Notes: generated from the letters alone by a model not told the origin. A DNA stretch of 16,485 nucleotides from Halolactibacillus sp051746745 (GCA_051746745.1 JBNJFJ010000040.1:1-16485); one strand, 5' to 3'; positions 1 to 7,627 are shown, numbered from the stretch's first letter. Numbers and translations: made by a program.

Positions 1-939
1 AAAGAAAGCACATCTACTGTGCGTGTAAAAAGTATGATCGAACAGAATCGACAAAAACAATCTTTCCGTGCCGTAGGCGAAAAAGCTGTTCCAAGTGTGC
101 TACTCGTGATTGCGCTTATCTCAATCTTAACAACGATTGGCATTGTGTTTGTTTTAATTACGGAGACGTTTGAATTTTTTAATCGTGTGTCACTTGTCGA
201 ATTTTTTACAGGCACAGTATTACGACCACTGAGTCAAGATCCGAAATTCGGTATTTTACCGTTAATTAACGGGACAATCATTTCATCGGTTATTGCGATG
301 CTTGTCGCTGGTCCGATTGGGATGATGACGGCGATTTATTTAAGTGAATATGCATCAGATAAAGCGCGTCGTGTATTAAAACCTGTTTTAGAATTACTCG
401 CAGGGATTCCAACGATTGTCTATGGTTTTTTTGCTTTTACTTTTGTGACACCCTTTTTACGTCAATTTATTCCTGAGATGAGTGCGACGAATATTTTAGC
501 GCCAGGTCTTGTCATGGGTGTGATGATTATTCCAATGATTGCTTCTTTATCAGAGGATGCAATGAACAGTGTGCCAAATGCGATGCGCGAAGGCGCGTTA
601 GCTCTTGGTTCAACGAAACTAGAAGTGACATTTAAAGTGATTATTCCGGCAGCCTTTTCTGGTATTGTGGCAGCGTTTGTATTAGGGATTTCTCGTGCCA
701 TTGGTGAAACGATGATTGTGGCAATTGCGAGTGGTAGTTCGAAGAACTTCACGTTCGATATTACTCAATCTATGCAAACGATGACGGCTTATGTCGTAGA
801 AGTTGCTGGTGGGGATGCGAGTCCTGGATCAACGATTTATTATAGTTTATATGCCGTGGCGATGACGCTCTTTATCTTTACTCTACTAATGAATGTTTTA
901 GCGCGTTATATTGCACGCCGGTTTAGGGAGGAATATTAA
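1..939 (+). CDS. pstC: Phosphate ABC transporter permease PstC (5' end probably outside the window)
   Basis: One of two membrane subunits of the high-affinity PstSCAB phosphate importer. The frame is open to base 1, so the true start probably lies upstream. Internal candidates are GTG at 19 and ATG at 34, neither with a good ribosome binding site. Counted from the GTG there are 306 residues. A basic N-terminal stretch precedes a first membrane helix at about residues 26-47, and several more hydrophobic segments follow. The permease coupling loop that contacts the ATPase is clear at residues 191-216, starting EGALALGSTK, and is followed by the family hallmark SRAIGET at 225-231. The TAA stop overlaps the pstA ATG by one base (TAATG at 937-941), so the two are probably translationally coupled. 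Assignment to PstC rather than PstA rests on order and on the long periplasmic-side segment before the last helix. Confidence 0.93.
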   Translation, partial: KESTSTVRVKSMIEQNRQKQSFRAVGEKAVPSVLLVIALISILTTIGIVFVLITETFEFFNRVSLVEFFTGTVLRPLSQDPKFGILPLINGTIISSVIAMLVAGPIGMMTAIYLSEYASDKARRVLKPVLELLAGIPTIVYGFFAFTFVTPFLRQFIPEMSATNILAPGLVMGVMIIPMIASLSEDAMNSVPNAMREGALALGSTKLEVTFKVIIPAAFSGIVAAFVLGISRAIGETMIVAIASGSSKNFTFDITQSMQTMTAYVVEVAGGDASPGSTIYYSLYAVAMTLFIFTLLMNVLARYIARRFREEY

Positions 940-1826
940 TGGCTACACATATACAATCAGACAAAGTTCGCAGCCGTATGAAACGTCGCGTAGCTTTAAA
1001 CAAAGGGTTAAGTGGTGTATTTTTACTCGCGACAACGTTTGGTGTTTTCGTATTAGGGGTATTATTCTATCAAATCCTTACAGAGGGACTTCCCTATATT
1101 AATATCGATTTTTTAACAGGTAAATTATCAACGAATGCAGAACGCGCAGGTATTATGGGCGCGATTTTAGGAACGCTATGGCTTATGGCTGTTGTTATTC
1201 CAGTGACAATCGTGTTAGGTGTTGGGACAGCAATCTATAATGAGCTATACGCTAAACAAGGAAAACTTCAAAGCATCATCCAAACGAATATTTCAAACCT
1301 TTCCGGGGTACCATCCATTGTTTATGGTATTCTTGGGATGACGATTTTTGCTAGTTTGTTAAATTTAGGTAGTGTCGTATTAGCTGGTGGTTTGACCATG
1401 TCCTTACTCGTTTTACCGATTGTGATTGTATCTAGCCAAGAAGCACTCAGAGCCGTACCCGGTTACTTAAGTGAAGCATCAATCGGTTTAGGGGCAACAA
1501 AGTGGCAAACGATTAAAAACATCATCTTACCGGCAGCTTTGCCTGGTATTTTAACAGGGGCTATTCTAGCATTATCTCGCGCTATTGGTGAGACCGCACC
1601 ACTTGTTGTACTTGGTATTCCAGCGTTGCTTCTACCATTTCCAGGCGGGTTATTTGACCGGTTTACCGTTCTACCGATGCAGATTTATTACTGGACACTT
1701 GATGCATCATTAGTGACAGAATACCAATTCTTAGCTTCAGCGACGATTATCGTCTTACTGGCGATGCTATTTATTCTAAATGGAACGGCGATTGTGATCC
1801 GGAATAAATTCCAACGACGTTATTAA
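939..1826 (+). CDS. pstA: Phosphate ABC transporter permease PstA
   Basis: Second permease of the PstSCAB phosphate importer, 295 residues, a usual length for the family. The ATG overlaps the pstC stop and has a strong site, AGGGAGGA at 925-932. A basic N-terminus (residues 8-22) leads into a membrane helix at about 25-45. The ATPase-coupling loop is at 179-204 (EASIGLGATK start), followed by SRAIGETAP at 213-221, which is typical of PstA. A further hydrophobic helix ends the protein before a basic tail. With PstC it forms the channel, and PstB binds the two coupling loops. pstB follows after 14 bases with its own ribosome binding site, so this is one operon. Confidence 0.95.
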   Translation: MATHIQSDKVRSRMKRRVALNKGLSGVFLLATTFGVFVLGVLFYQILTEGLPYINIDFLTGKLSTNAERAGIMGAILGTLWLMAVVIPVTIVLGVGTAIYNELYAKQGKLQSIIQTNISNLSGVPSIVYGILGMTIFASLLNLGSVVLAGGLTMSLLVLPIVIVSSQEALRAVPGYLSEASIGLGATKWQTIKNIILPAALPGILTGAILALSRAIGETAPLVVLGIPALLLPFPGGLFDRFTVLPMQIYYWTLDASLVTEYQFLASATIIVLLAMLFILNGTAIVIRNKFQRRY

Positions 1827-1840
1827 AAGGGGACTTTATT

Positions 1841-2181
1841 ATGAAATTTGTGACAGATATTAAAAATACACGACAAGAAGAGAAGCAACAACCAACAAAA
1901 GTATACGACACGAAAGATTTAAACCTTTGGTATGGTAATACGCATGCTTTAAAAAACGTGAACTTTCCGATTTATGAAAAAGAAGTGACCGCAATTATCG
2001 GTCCATCTGGTTGTGGTAAATCAACATTTTTAAAAACATTAAACCGNNNNNNNNNNNNNNNNNNNNNNNNNNNNNNNNNNNNNNNNNNNNNNNNNNNNNN
2101 NNNNNNNNNNNNNNNNNNNNNNNNNNNNNNNNNNNNNNNNNNNNNNGGACAGAAGACTATATTACAGGACGTTTCGGTTAA
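1841..2181 (+). CDS. pstB: Phosphate ABC transporter ATPase PstB, interrupted by an assembly gap
   Basis: ATPase subunit of the phosphate importer. The 5' part (1841-2046) encodes the first 69 residues, with the aromatic A-loop region WYGNTHAL at 30-37 and Walker A GPSGCGKST at 54-62. A run of 100 N follows. After it, 2149-2181 encodes TEDYITGRFG and a TAA stop, which is the conserved PstB C-terminus. That tail is in a different reading frame from the 5' part if the gap is taken as 100 bases, so the N run is a placeholder. Full-length PstB proteins have about 260-270 residues, so roughly 180-195 residues (about 550-580 bases) are hidden, including the signature motif, Walker B and switch histidine. 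I see no reason to think the gene is broken in the organism. The start has AAAAGGGG at 1825-1832. Confidence 0.9.
2047..2146. other. Assembly gap (100 N) inside pstB
   Basis: Exactly 100 unknown bases, a common default for a scaffold gap of unknown size. The flanks are the two ends of one pstB gene but do not share a frame across 100 bases, so the stated length is wrong for this locus. From the normal PstB length the missing stretch should be about 550-580 bases. Confidence 0.97.
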
Positions 2182-2200
2182 TTAAGAGGAGGCTATATTT

Positions 2201-2860
2201 ATGGTACGTAGACAACAATTTGAAGATGAGTTACTGCAAGTCAAACGACGCGTGATCGCGTTATTAGAAGCAAGTAGAGAACAATTAAATCGTTCAGTTA
2301 AAGCTTTATATGAATCAGATGTAACAGAAGCAAAACAAGTGATTGAAGATGACAAATCATTGGATGAGTTAGACTTAGAAATTAATAATATGGCGATTTT
2401 AATGATCGCAAAACAACAACCTGTCGCAACCGACTTACGCCGGCTGATTGTTGCGATTCGTTTAGCGACAGATATTGAACGTATGGCAGATAATGCGAAA
2501 AACATTGCTCGTTCAACGATTCACTTAGGCAATGAACATCAATTAACGATTGATCCACGCTTAGATCAAATGACGACAATTGCAAATAGCATGATTGATC
2601 TGGCGATTGAAGCATATGATGAAGAAGATATTTTAAAAGCAAAACAATTATCAGAAAAAGATGATGAAATTGATGCGTTATTTGGGCAAGTGTTAAGAGA
2701 TATGCTGTCAAATAAAGCAACAGAAAAAGATGAAATTCAACTCATCATGCAAGTGGCCTTTAGTACCCGGTATATTGAGCGATTTGGCGATCACTTAACG
2801 AATATTGCTGAAAATATTATGTACCTCGTTAAAGGTGAAATTTACGACTTAAATAAATAA
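2201..2860 (+). CDS. phoU: Phosphate signalling / transport accessory protein PhoU
   Basis: Cytoplasmic negative regulator of Pst transport and of phosphate-starvation signalling. It has 219 residues, a usual length, and is almost wholly helical, as expected for two repeated three-helix bundles. The two metal-binding E/DxxxD repeats are visible, one per half: E93-R-M-A-D97 in the segment RLATDIERMADNAKNIA, and E193-R-F-G-D197 in FSTRYIERFGDHLTNIAE. The start has a strong site, AAGAGGAGG at 2184-2192, 19 bases after the pstB stop, so it is the last gene of the pst operon. A perfect 15-bp terminator hairpin follows. From memory, the B. subtilis pst operon carries no phoU; the arrangement here is the more widespread one. 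Confidence 0.95.
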   Translation: MVRRQQFEDELLQVKRRVIALLEASREQLNRSVKALYESDVTEAKQVIEDDKSLDELDLEINNMAILMIAKQQPVATDLRRLIVAIRLATDIERMADNAKNIARSTIHLGNEHQLTIDPRLDQMTTIANSMIDLAIEAYDEEDILKAKQLSEKDDEIDALFGQVLRDMLSNKATEKDEIQLIMQVAFSTRYIERFGDHLTNIAENIMYLVKGEIYDLNK

Positions 2861-2867
2861 AACTTTT

Positions 2868-2916
2868 AAAGACCCAATCACTACCGCCATATATATGGGT
2901 AAGTGATTGGGTCTTT
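2868..2916. terminator. Bidirectional intrinsic terminator between phoU and the amidase gene
   Basis: Arms AAAGACCCAATCACT (2868-2882) and AGTGATTGGGTCTTT (2902-2916) are perfectly complementary over 15 bp around a 19-base loop that can pair further. On the minus strand the stem runs into TCTTTAAAAGTTTTA, a good U-rich tract. On the plus strand the tract is short. The position between two convergent genes fits shared use. Confidence 0.9.
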
Positions 2917-2926
2917 AGTGTATGCG

Positions 2927-4030
2927 TTATTGTCTTGTCTCAAAATAATTGATGACACCGTCGGTGATGCCTTTGGCTAATTTTTCATGATAGCTTGCTT
3001 GTTTAATATTTTGTTCTTCAGTGCGATTAGATAAGAAACCAAGTTCTAACAATAAGCCAGGTCGACGGTTATTTCTAAGGACACTGTAGTTACCTGAAGC
3101 TACGCCGCGGTCGTTGGCTGATGTTTCGGCTAAGAGTGAAGTATGAACAGTCTCAGCAAGCACTTCGAAGCCAGGCTCACGGTAATAGGTGTTAATGCCA
3201 TTCGCTGATGGGGAGGCAGGTTCACTATTGTAATGCAAACTTAAAAACATATCAGCTTGTAGGTAGTTACTAAGCGTTGCTCGTGATGTTAAACTATAGT
3301 AATAATCATCGTCTCGGGTAAAGACGACGTTGGCACCTTGTCTCGCTAAGTAACGTTCTAGGACACGTCCCGTTTGCATCGCAAATTGGCTTTCATATTC
3401 ATCGTTTAAACTAATCGCCCCAACATCGATGCCGCCGTGTCCAGGGTCAATGACAATGGTTTTGTTGAGTAAAGGTGATTGGCCAACGGGCGTTGTTAAA
3501 GTTAAATCAAGTACCTGTTTTTTTATGTAACCTGTCGCATCATCCAGCTCCACTTGGTACCAATCTCCTTGTTCACTCGTTATAGTGACGTGATCATTTT
3601 TATTTAATTTTAAAATAATCTCACTTGTAAGTGATGTGTCTTGTCTTACATGGACGACAGGCATGGATATGCGTGTCTCATAAGGAAAAGTTTGAGTCGG
3701 TATGTCGGTTGATGTCTCAGTCTCTAATTCTTCATCTGACTCATCACCAGGTGACTCACTTGAGATAGTCACATAATCTTCATGTACCCATCCGGTTGTA
3801 TTGTTGTAGGTAATCTGTAACCAAGGTGATTCCGTCGCTTCAATTGTGAATGCATCACCTGTATTGACATGGCCAATCGGTTCATAAGCTGTACCAGGAC
3901 CACCTCTAACGAGTAAATCATCCGCATTAATCGTCGCGACCTCAGCGATAATCGTTAAAGGATTGAATAGTAAAGCAGTGAGTCCAATGGCTAGTAATAT
4001 GTATGGTAGTTGTTTTAATTTTTTTCTCAT
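2927..4030 (-). CDS. Exported N-acetylmuramoyl-L-alanine amidase with two SH3-like domains
   Basis: Zinc hydrolase predicted to cut the amide bond between MurNAc and the stem peptide, acting in the cell wall; 367 residues. A basic N-terminus and hydrophobic segment (about 8-29) form a signal peptide. SH3b domain 1 lies at about 30-90 (LLVRGGPGTAYEPIG), then an acidic linker (92-112), SH3b domain 2 at about 121-177, and the Amidase_3 catalytic domain at about 189-366. Visible zinc ligands and catalytic residues are H198 (DPGHGG), E213, H266 (SLHYN) and E329 (LLELGFLSN), so it should be active. It resembles YrvJ, which lies upstream of hisS in B. subtilis but is longer. Transcription diverges from hisS. 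The start is set by the signal peptide; no Shine-Dalgarno lies close to this ATG, and the nearest good one is 34 bases away across a hairpin. Confidence 0.92.
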   Translation of the reverse strand: MRKKLKQLPYILLAIGLTALLFNPLTIIAEVATINADDLLVRGGPGTAYEPIGHVNTGDAFTIEATESPWLQITYNNTTGWVHEDYVTISSESPGDESDEELETETSTDIPTQTFPYETRISMPVVHVRQDTSLTSEIILKLNKNDHVTITSEQGDWYQVELDDATGYIKKQVLDLTLTTPVGQSPLLNKTIVIDPGHGGIDVGAISLNDEYESQFAMQTGRVLERYLARQGANVVFTRDDDYYYSLTSRATLSNYLQADMFLSLHYNSEPASPSANGINTYYREPGFEVLAETVHTSLLAETSANDRGVASGNYSVLRNNRRPGLLLELGFLSNRTEEQNIKQASYHEKLAKGITDGVINYFETRQ

Positions 4031-4041
4031 AAGTACAGGTA

Positions 4042-4061
4042 AGTTGCTTTTTAAAGCAACT
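4042..4061 (-). repeat. Perfect inverted repeat in the amidase mRNA leader, between Shine-Dalgarno and start
   Basis: Arms AGTTGCTTT (4042-4050) and AAAGCAACT (4053-4061) with a 2-base centre. On the minus-strand transcript it lies between a good Shine-Dalgarno (AGGGAGTG, 4072-4065) and the ATG at 4030. Folding would shorten the apparent spacing from 34 to about 14 bases. A two-codon reading frame, TTG CTT TAA (4059-4051), also sits 5 bases after that Shine-Dalgarno. It could be an RNA hairpin or a DNA operator. Confidence 0.7.
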
Positions 4062-4093
4062 GTTCACTCCCTTCCGTGTGTGTGTCAATCTCT

Positions 4094-4123
4094 ATCATAC
4101 GTGTAAACGGTAGGGGAGTCAAA
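4094..4123 (-). promoter_or_regulatory. Sigma-A-type promoter of the amidase gene
   Basis: On the minus strand, TTTGAC (4123-4118) and TATGAT (4099-4094) are separated by 18 bases, each close to consensus. The start would be near 4087, giving a leader of about 57 bases. The -35 box forms half of the palindrome at 4118-4133. Confidence 0.75.
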
Positions 4124-4133
4124 AGATTTTGAC
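4118..4133. promoter_or_regulatory. Palindrome overlapping the amidase -35 box (candidate operator)
   Basis: GTCAAAA-GA-TTTTGAC is a perfect 7-bp inverted repeat with a 2-base centre. Its left arm contains the minus-strand -35 box TTTGAC. A repressor bound here would block polymerase. No regulator is identified, and chance AT-rich symmetry is possible. Confidence 0.4.
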
Positions 4134-4203
4134 CGACAATAAGTCAGTTTTACGTGACAAAACGTCAAGCGTATGTAAAGATTGAAAAAGGTACAAAACT
4201 TAC

Positions 4204-4232
4204 TTGACATTCCGGTTTTTTATCAGTAATAT
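4204..4232 (+). promoter_or_regulatory. Sigma-A promoter of the T-box/hisS/aspS unit
   Basis: A consensus -35 TTGACA (4204-4209), a 17-base spacer and TAATAT (4227-4232). The transcript should start near 4239, just before the T-box stem I. It diverges from the amidase promoter with about 80 bases between the two -35 boxes. Confidence 0.85.
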
Positions 4233-4239
4233 TATAAAC

Positions 4240-4500
4240 AATTCAAACAATTTGATCGAACATCACCAATGACGAGAACAGTAGTTAAAATAAGCGAATC
4301 AAGAGAGGGAATTGCCCCGGCTGAAACAATTCCTATTTAGCATTTTAATGAAGGACATCTCTGAGGTACTATATTGAACTAACAGTAAATATAGTCGCGA
4401 GCAGGCGTTATTGTGATAAGTGGAATACGTCTATTTTGTATTCAACTAGGGTGGCAACACGGGTAATCGCTCGTCCCTTTCATAGGGAGGCGTTTTTTTT
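4240..4500 (+). ncRNA. T-box riboswitch leader of hisS-aspS, specifier most likely GAC (Asp)
   Basis: A tRNA-sensing leader that lets transcription continue when the cognate tRNA is uncharged. Stem I parts are visible: GAGA (4274-4277) with TCTC (4358-4361), TTAAAAT (4285-4291) with ATTTTAA (4342-4348), and apical GGAATTG (4308-4314) with CAATTCC (4327-4333). The conserved AGAGAG lies at 4302-4307. The specifier loop holds AGTA (4280-4283) facing TGAAGGACA (4349-4357), in which GAC at 4354-4356 is followed by the usual purine. The T-box AGGGTGGCAACACGGG is at 4448-4463. AGGG pairs with CCCT (4475-4478), leaving the 7-base bulge TGGCAAC (4452-4458). The bulge TGGC complements a GCCA tRNA end, matching tRNA-Asp (discriminator G) rather than tRNA-His (usually C). 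CAT (His) overlaps GAC at 4356-4358. The leader class is certain; the amino acid is inferred. Confidence 0.93.
4468..4500 (+). terminator. Regulated terminator of the T-box
   Basis: TCCCT and AGGGA pair around a TTCAT loop, and a GC-rich lower stem (CGC near 4468 with GCG at 4490-4492) extends it with two bulges. A run of eight T (4493-4500) follows. The segment CGTCCCT is shared with the antiterminator, so the two structures exclude each other. Confidence 0.9.
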
Positions 4501-4544
4501 ATGTCCAAATTGTAAAAATATTCTATTTGTTAGGGGAGATCTAC

Positions 4545-5810
4545 ATGATTCGTTTACCACGAGGAACGCAAGATATTTTGCCAGGAGAATCAGAGAAATG
4601 GCAATATGTCGAAGCAACATTTATTGATATATGTCGACGATTTAATTACCAAGAGATTCGGACACCTATTTTTGAACATACTGAGCTGTTCCAGCGCGGG
4701 GTAGGTGATACAACGGATATCGTGCAAAAAGAGATGTACACATTTGAAGACCGCGGAAATAGAAGTTTAACGCTTCGTCCAGAAGGTACCGCCTCTGTTG
4801 TACGTGCTTTTGTACAAAATAAGCTGTACGGTTTAGCAAAACAACCACAAAAACTGTTTTATAACGGACCAATGTTCCGTTATGAACGTCCGCAACAAGG
4901 GCGAATGCGTCAGTTTGTTCAACTGGGTGTTGAAGCGCTCGGTAGTAAAGACCCGGCGATTGATGCAGAAGTCATTGCCTTAGCAATGACGTTTTATCAA
5001 TCACTCGGGTTACATTCATTAAAACTGGTGATCAACTCATTGGGTGATAAAGAAAGTCGTGAAAATCATCGTCAAGCTTTAGTTGATCACTTTAATCCTT
5101 ACCGCAAGGAGTTATGTTCGGACTGTCAAACGCGACTGGATCAAAATCCACTGCGGGTGCTTGATTGTAAAAAAGATCGTGATCACCACGCCATGGCAGA
5201 CGCGCCGAAAATATTAGATTACCTAACAGATGAAGCGCGTGTGTACTTTGATGAGTTAAAGCAATATCTCGATGCTTCAGGTATTGATTATGAAGTCGAT
5301 AGTAACCTCGTGCGTGGATTAGATTATTATAATCACACGGCGTTTGAGATTATGAGTGCCGCTGAAGGCTTTGGAGCCATTACGACCTTATCAGGTGGTG
5401 GACGTTACAACGGTTTAGTTGAAGATCTAGACGGACCAGAGACACCGGGGATTGGGTTTGCCTTAAGTGTCGAGCGTCTACTGATGGCGCTTGAAAATGA
5501 AGGGGTTACGCTACCTGTTAACGAAGGCCTCGATGTGTATGTCGTGAGTTTAGGTGACACCGCAAAAGTACCGGCCTACACCTTAACGCAACAATTGCGT
5601 AACAGTGGGTTATCTGTAGATAAAGATTATTTAGATCGAAAAATGAAAGCTCAATTTAAAGATGCTGACCGAAACGAAGCGAAATTTGTCGTGGTGCTCG
5701 GTGAAGAAGAAGTGAATCAAAAACAAGCAACAGTCAAAGATATGGCAACAGGCGAACAAGAAATGGTCGCTTTTGATACATTAGTCGATTATATTCAATC
5801 AAAACGCTAG
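4545..5810 (+). CDS. hisS: Histidine--tRNA ligase (HisRS)
   Basis: Charges tRNA-His with histidine using ATP; class II synthetase; 421 residues from the ATG at 4545. That start is chosen because AGGGGAG (4532-4538) sits 6 bases upstream and the protein then begins MIRLPRGTQD, as HisRS usually does. An upstream TTG at 4527 would add six residues and place the Shine-Dalgarno inside the gene. Motif 1 lies around residues 38-60. Motif 2 is around FRYERPQQGR (111-120). The HisRS-specific histidine-binding sequence LVRGLDYYNHTAFE is at 255-268, and motif 3 GIGFALSVERLLMAL at 302-316. The C-terminal anticodon-binding domain covers about 328-420. A CxxC pair (C191, C194) is in the insertion domain. 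It is controlled by the T-box and precedes aspS by 12 bases. Confidence 0.97.
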   Translation: MIRLPRGTQDILPGESEKWQYVEATFIDICRRFNYQEIRTPIFEHTELFQRGVGDTTDIVQKEMYTFEDRGNRSLTLRPEGTASVVRAFVQNKLYGLAKQPQKLFYNGPMFRYERPQQGRMRQFVQLGVEALGSKDPAIDAEVIALAMTFYQSLGLHSLKLVINSLGDKESRENHRQALVDHFNPYRKELCSDCQTRLDQNPLRVLDCKKDRDHHAMADAPKILDYLTDEARVYFDELKQYLDASGIDYEVDSNLVRGLDYYNHTAFEIMSAAEGFGAITTLSGGGRYNGLVEDLDGPETPGIGFALSVERLLMALENEGVTLPVNEGLDVYVVSLGDTAKVPAYTLTQQLRNSGLSVDKDYLDRKMKAQFKDADRNEAKFVVVLGEEEVNQKQATVKDMATGEQEMVAFDTLVDYIQSKR

Positions 5811-5822
5811 GGGGATAAAAAG

Positions 5823-7601
5823 ATGACAGAGAAAAGACAACTTGCCGGGGAACTTAGGCTTACAGATGCAGGTCAACACGTTGTATTAAAAGGGTGGGTG
5901 CAAAAGCGCCGTGATTTAGGCGGACTTATTTTTATTGATTTACGTGATCGAAGTGGAATCGTTCAAGCGGTATTTACACCGGCGAAAAGCGAAACAGCAC
6001 TTCAGATTGCCGAGTCTGTTCGTAGTGAATATGTCATTGAAGTACAAGGTGAAGTCGTTAAGCGTGATAGCGCAACGATCAATGATAAGATGGCTACAGG
6101 AGAGATTGAAGTATTAGTTGAAGCGGTAACGGTATTAAACGAAGCAAAGAATCCACCATTTACAGTGCTAGATGGAGAAGATGTATCGGAAGATGTGCGA
6201 TTAAAATATCGCTACCTTGATTTACGTCGTGAATCGATGCAACAGACGTTTAAATTACGTCATCAAGCCTCACAAGTGATGCGTTCTTTCTTAAATGACG
6301 AAGGTTATTTAGAAATGGAAACGCCAATGTTAACGAAAAGTACCCCAGAAGGTGCGAGAGACTATCTTGTCCCATCACGTATTCATGAAGGACATTTTTA
6401 TGCGTTACCACAATCACCGCAATTATTTAAACAGTTAATCATGGTCGCTGGCTTTGAACGTTACTTCCAATTTGCCCGTTGTTTCCGTGACGAGGATTTG
6501 CGGGCAGACCGCCAACCTGAATTCACCCAAATTGATATTGAAACAAGCTTTATGTCTGAAGAAGAGATTATGGCGATGACAGAGCGCATGATGGCACGTG
6601 TCATGAAAGAAGTAAAGGGTCTAGATTTATCATTACCACTGCCACGCCTAACGTATGATGAAGCAATGAGTCGTTTTGGTTCTGATAAGCCTGATACACG
6701 TTTTGGTTTAGAACTTGTTGATTTATCAGAAACAGTGAAAGATGCTGGATTTAAAGTGTTTAAAGATGCGGTCGCTGGTGGCGGTAAGGTCAGTGCGATT
6801 AATGTGAGCGGATTTGCGGACAAGTTCTCGCGTAAGGATATCGATAAATTAACGGATTTTGTGAAAATTTACGGGGCGAAAGGTTTAGCCTGGCTTAAAG
6901 TAACAGACGAAGGTCTCACGGGTCCAATTGCCAAATTCTTTGAAGCAAACGAACAACAAGCAATTCAAATAGCCCTTGAAGCAAAGGAAAATGACTTATT
7001 ATTATTCGTTGCCGACAAAACATCGGTTGTCTATGATAGTCTAGGGGCACTCCGTCAAAAAATTGCGAAAGACCTTAATCTCATTGATGACTCTGTCTTC
7101 AATTTCTTATGGGTAACGGACTGGCCATTACTTGAGTATGATGAAGACTTGGGACGCTATTTTGCGGCACACCATCCGTTCACACTGCCACAAAAACAAG
7201 ATATCGATAAGCTTTCATCGGCACCAGAACAAGTGAAAGCGTCAGCGTATGACTTAGTCTTAAATGGCTTTGAATTAGGCGGTGGATCATTACGTATTTA
7301 TAAGAAAGACTTACAAGAAAAGATGTTTGAAGTACTCGGTTTCACAAAAGAAGAAGCAAATGAACAATTTGCCTTCTTGATGCAAGCTCTTGAATATGGT
7401 GCCCCACCTCACGGCGGGATTGCGCTTGGTTTTGACCGATTAGTCATGTTACTGGCTGGTAAAACAAATCTGCGTGATACGATTCTGTTCCCGAAAACAG
7501 CATCAGCGTCAGATCCATTAACCAACGCACCAGGTACGGTAAGTGAAGCGCAATTAGACGAATTGCACCTGCAACGTCAAACGAAAAATAGCGAAGAATA
7601 A
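5823..7601 (+). CDS. aspS: Aspartate--tRNA ligase (AspRS), bacterial type
   Basis: Charges tRNA-Asp; class IIb synthetase; 592 residues, the usual bacterial length. It has an N-terminal OB-fold anticodon domain (about 1-105), the catalytic core with motif 2 FRDEDLRADRQPEF (221-234), the bacterial GAD insertion (about 290-420), and motif 3 GIALGFDRLVMLLAG (532-546). QSPQLFKQLLM-like sequence at 197-207 is also typical. The anticodon domain reads RRDLGGL (29-35). From memory, Leu after RRD is usual in Asp-specific enzymes, whereas His there marks those that also charge tRNA-Asn; this is a hint only. The ribosome binding site is the G run at 5810-5814. It is co-transcribed with hisS, so the Asp-type T-box would give AspRS synthesis direct feedback from uncharged tRNA-Asp. 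Confidence 0.97.
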   Translation: MTEKRQLAGELRLTDAGQHVVLKGWVQKRRDLGGLIFIDLRDRSGIVQAVFTPAKSETALQIAESVRSEYVIEVQGEVVKRDSATINDKMATGEIEVLVEAVTVLNEAKNPPFTVLDGEDVSEDVRLKYRYLDLRRESMQQTFKLRHQASQVMRSFLNDEGYLEMETPMLTKSTPEGARDYLVPSRIHEGHFYALPQSPQLFKQLIMVAGFERYFQFARCFRDEDLRADRQPEFTQIDIETSFMSEEEIMAMTERMMARVMKEVKGLDLSLPLPRLTYDEAMSRFGSDKPDTRFGLELVDLSETVKDAGFKVFKDAVAGGGKVSAINVSGFADKFSRKDIDKLTDFVKIYGAKGLAWLKVTDEGLTGPIAKFFEANEQQAIQIALEAKENDLLLFVADKTSVVYDSLGALRQKIAKDLNLIDDSVFNFLWVTDWPLLEYDEDLGRYFAAHHPFTLPQKQDIDKLSSAPEQVKASAYDLVLNGFELGGGSLRIYKKDLQEKMFEVLGFTKEEANEQFAFLMQALEYGAPPHGGIALGFDRLVMLLAGKTNLRDTILFPKTASASDPLTNAPGTVSEAQLDELHLQRQTKNSEE

Positions 7602-7627
7602 TAGACTGAAACCCCTTACAAAGAGGG

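Noticed and set aside
1841..2185. Single continuous 114-residue frame through the N run
   Set aside because: It reads the post-gap bases in the wrong frame. The correct tail is TEDYITGRFG ending at 2181.
2182..2720. Minus-strand open frames across phoU (107 and 112 residues)
   Set aside because: They lie antisense within a clear PhoU coding frame, have no ribosome binding site and no recognisable protein features.
4436..4627. Short plus-strand open frame across the T-box and the start of hisS
   Set aside because: It runs through the riboswitch terminator and is out of frame with HisRS; the region is explained as RNA.
6461..6823. A 120-residue minus-strand open frame inside aspS
   Set aside because: Wholly antisense to conserved AspRS sequence, with low-complexity Ser/Thr/Pro content typical of shadow frames.
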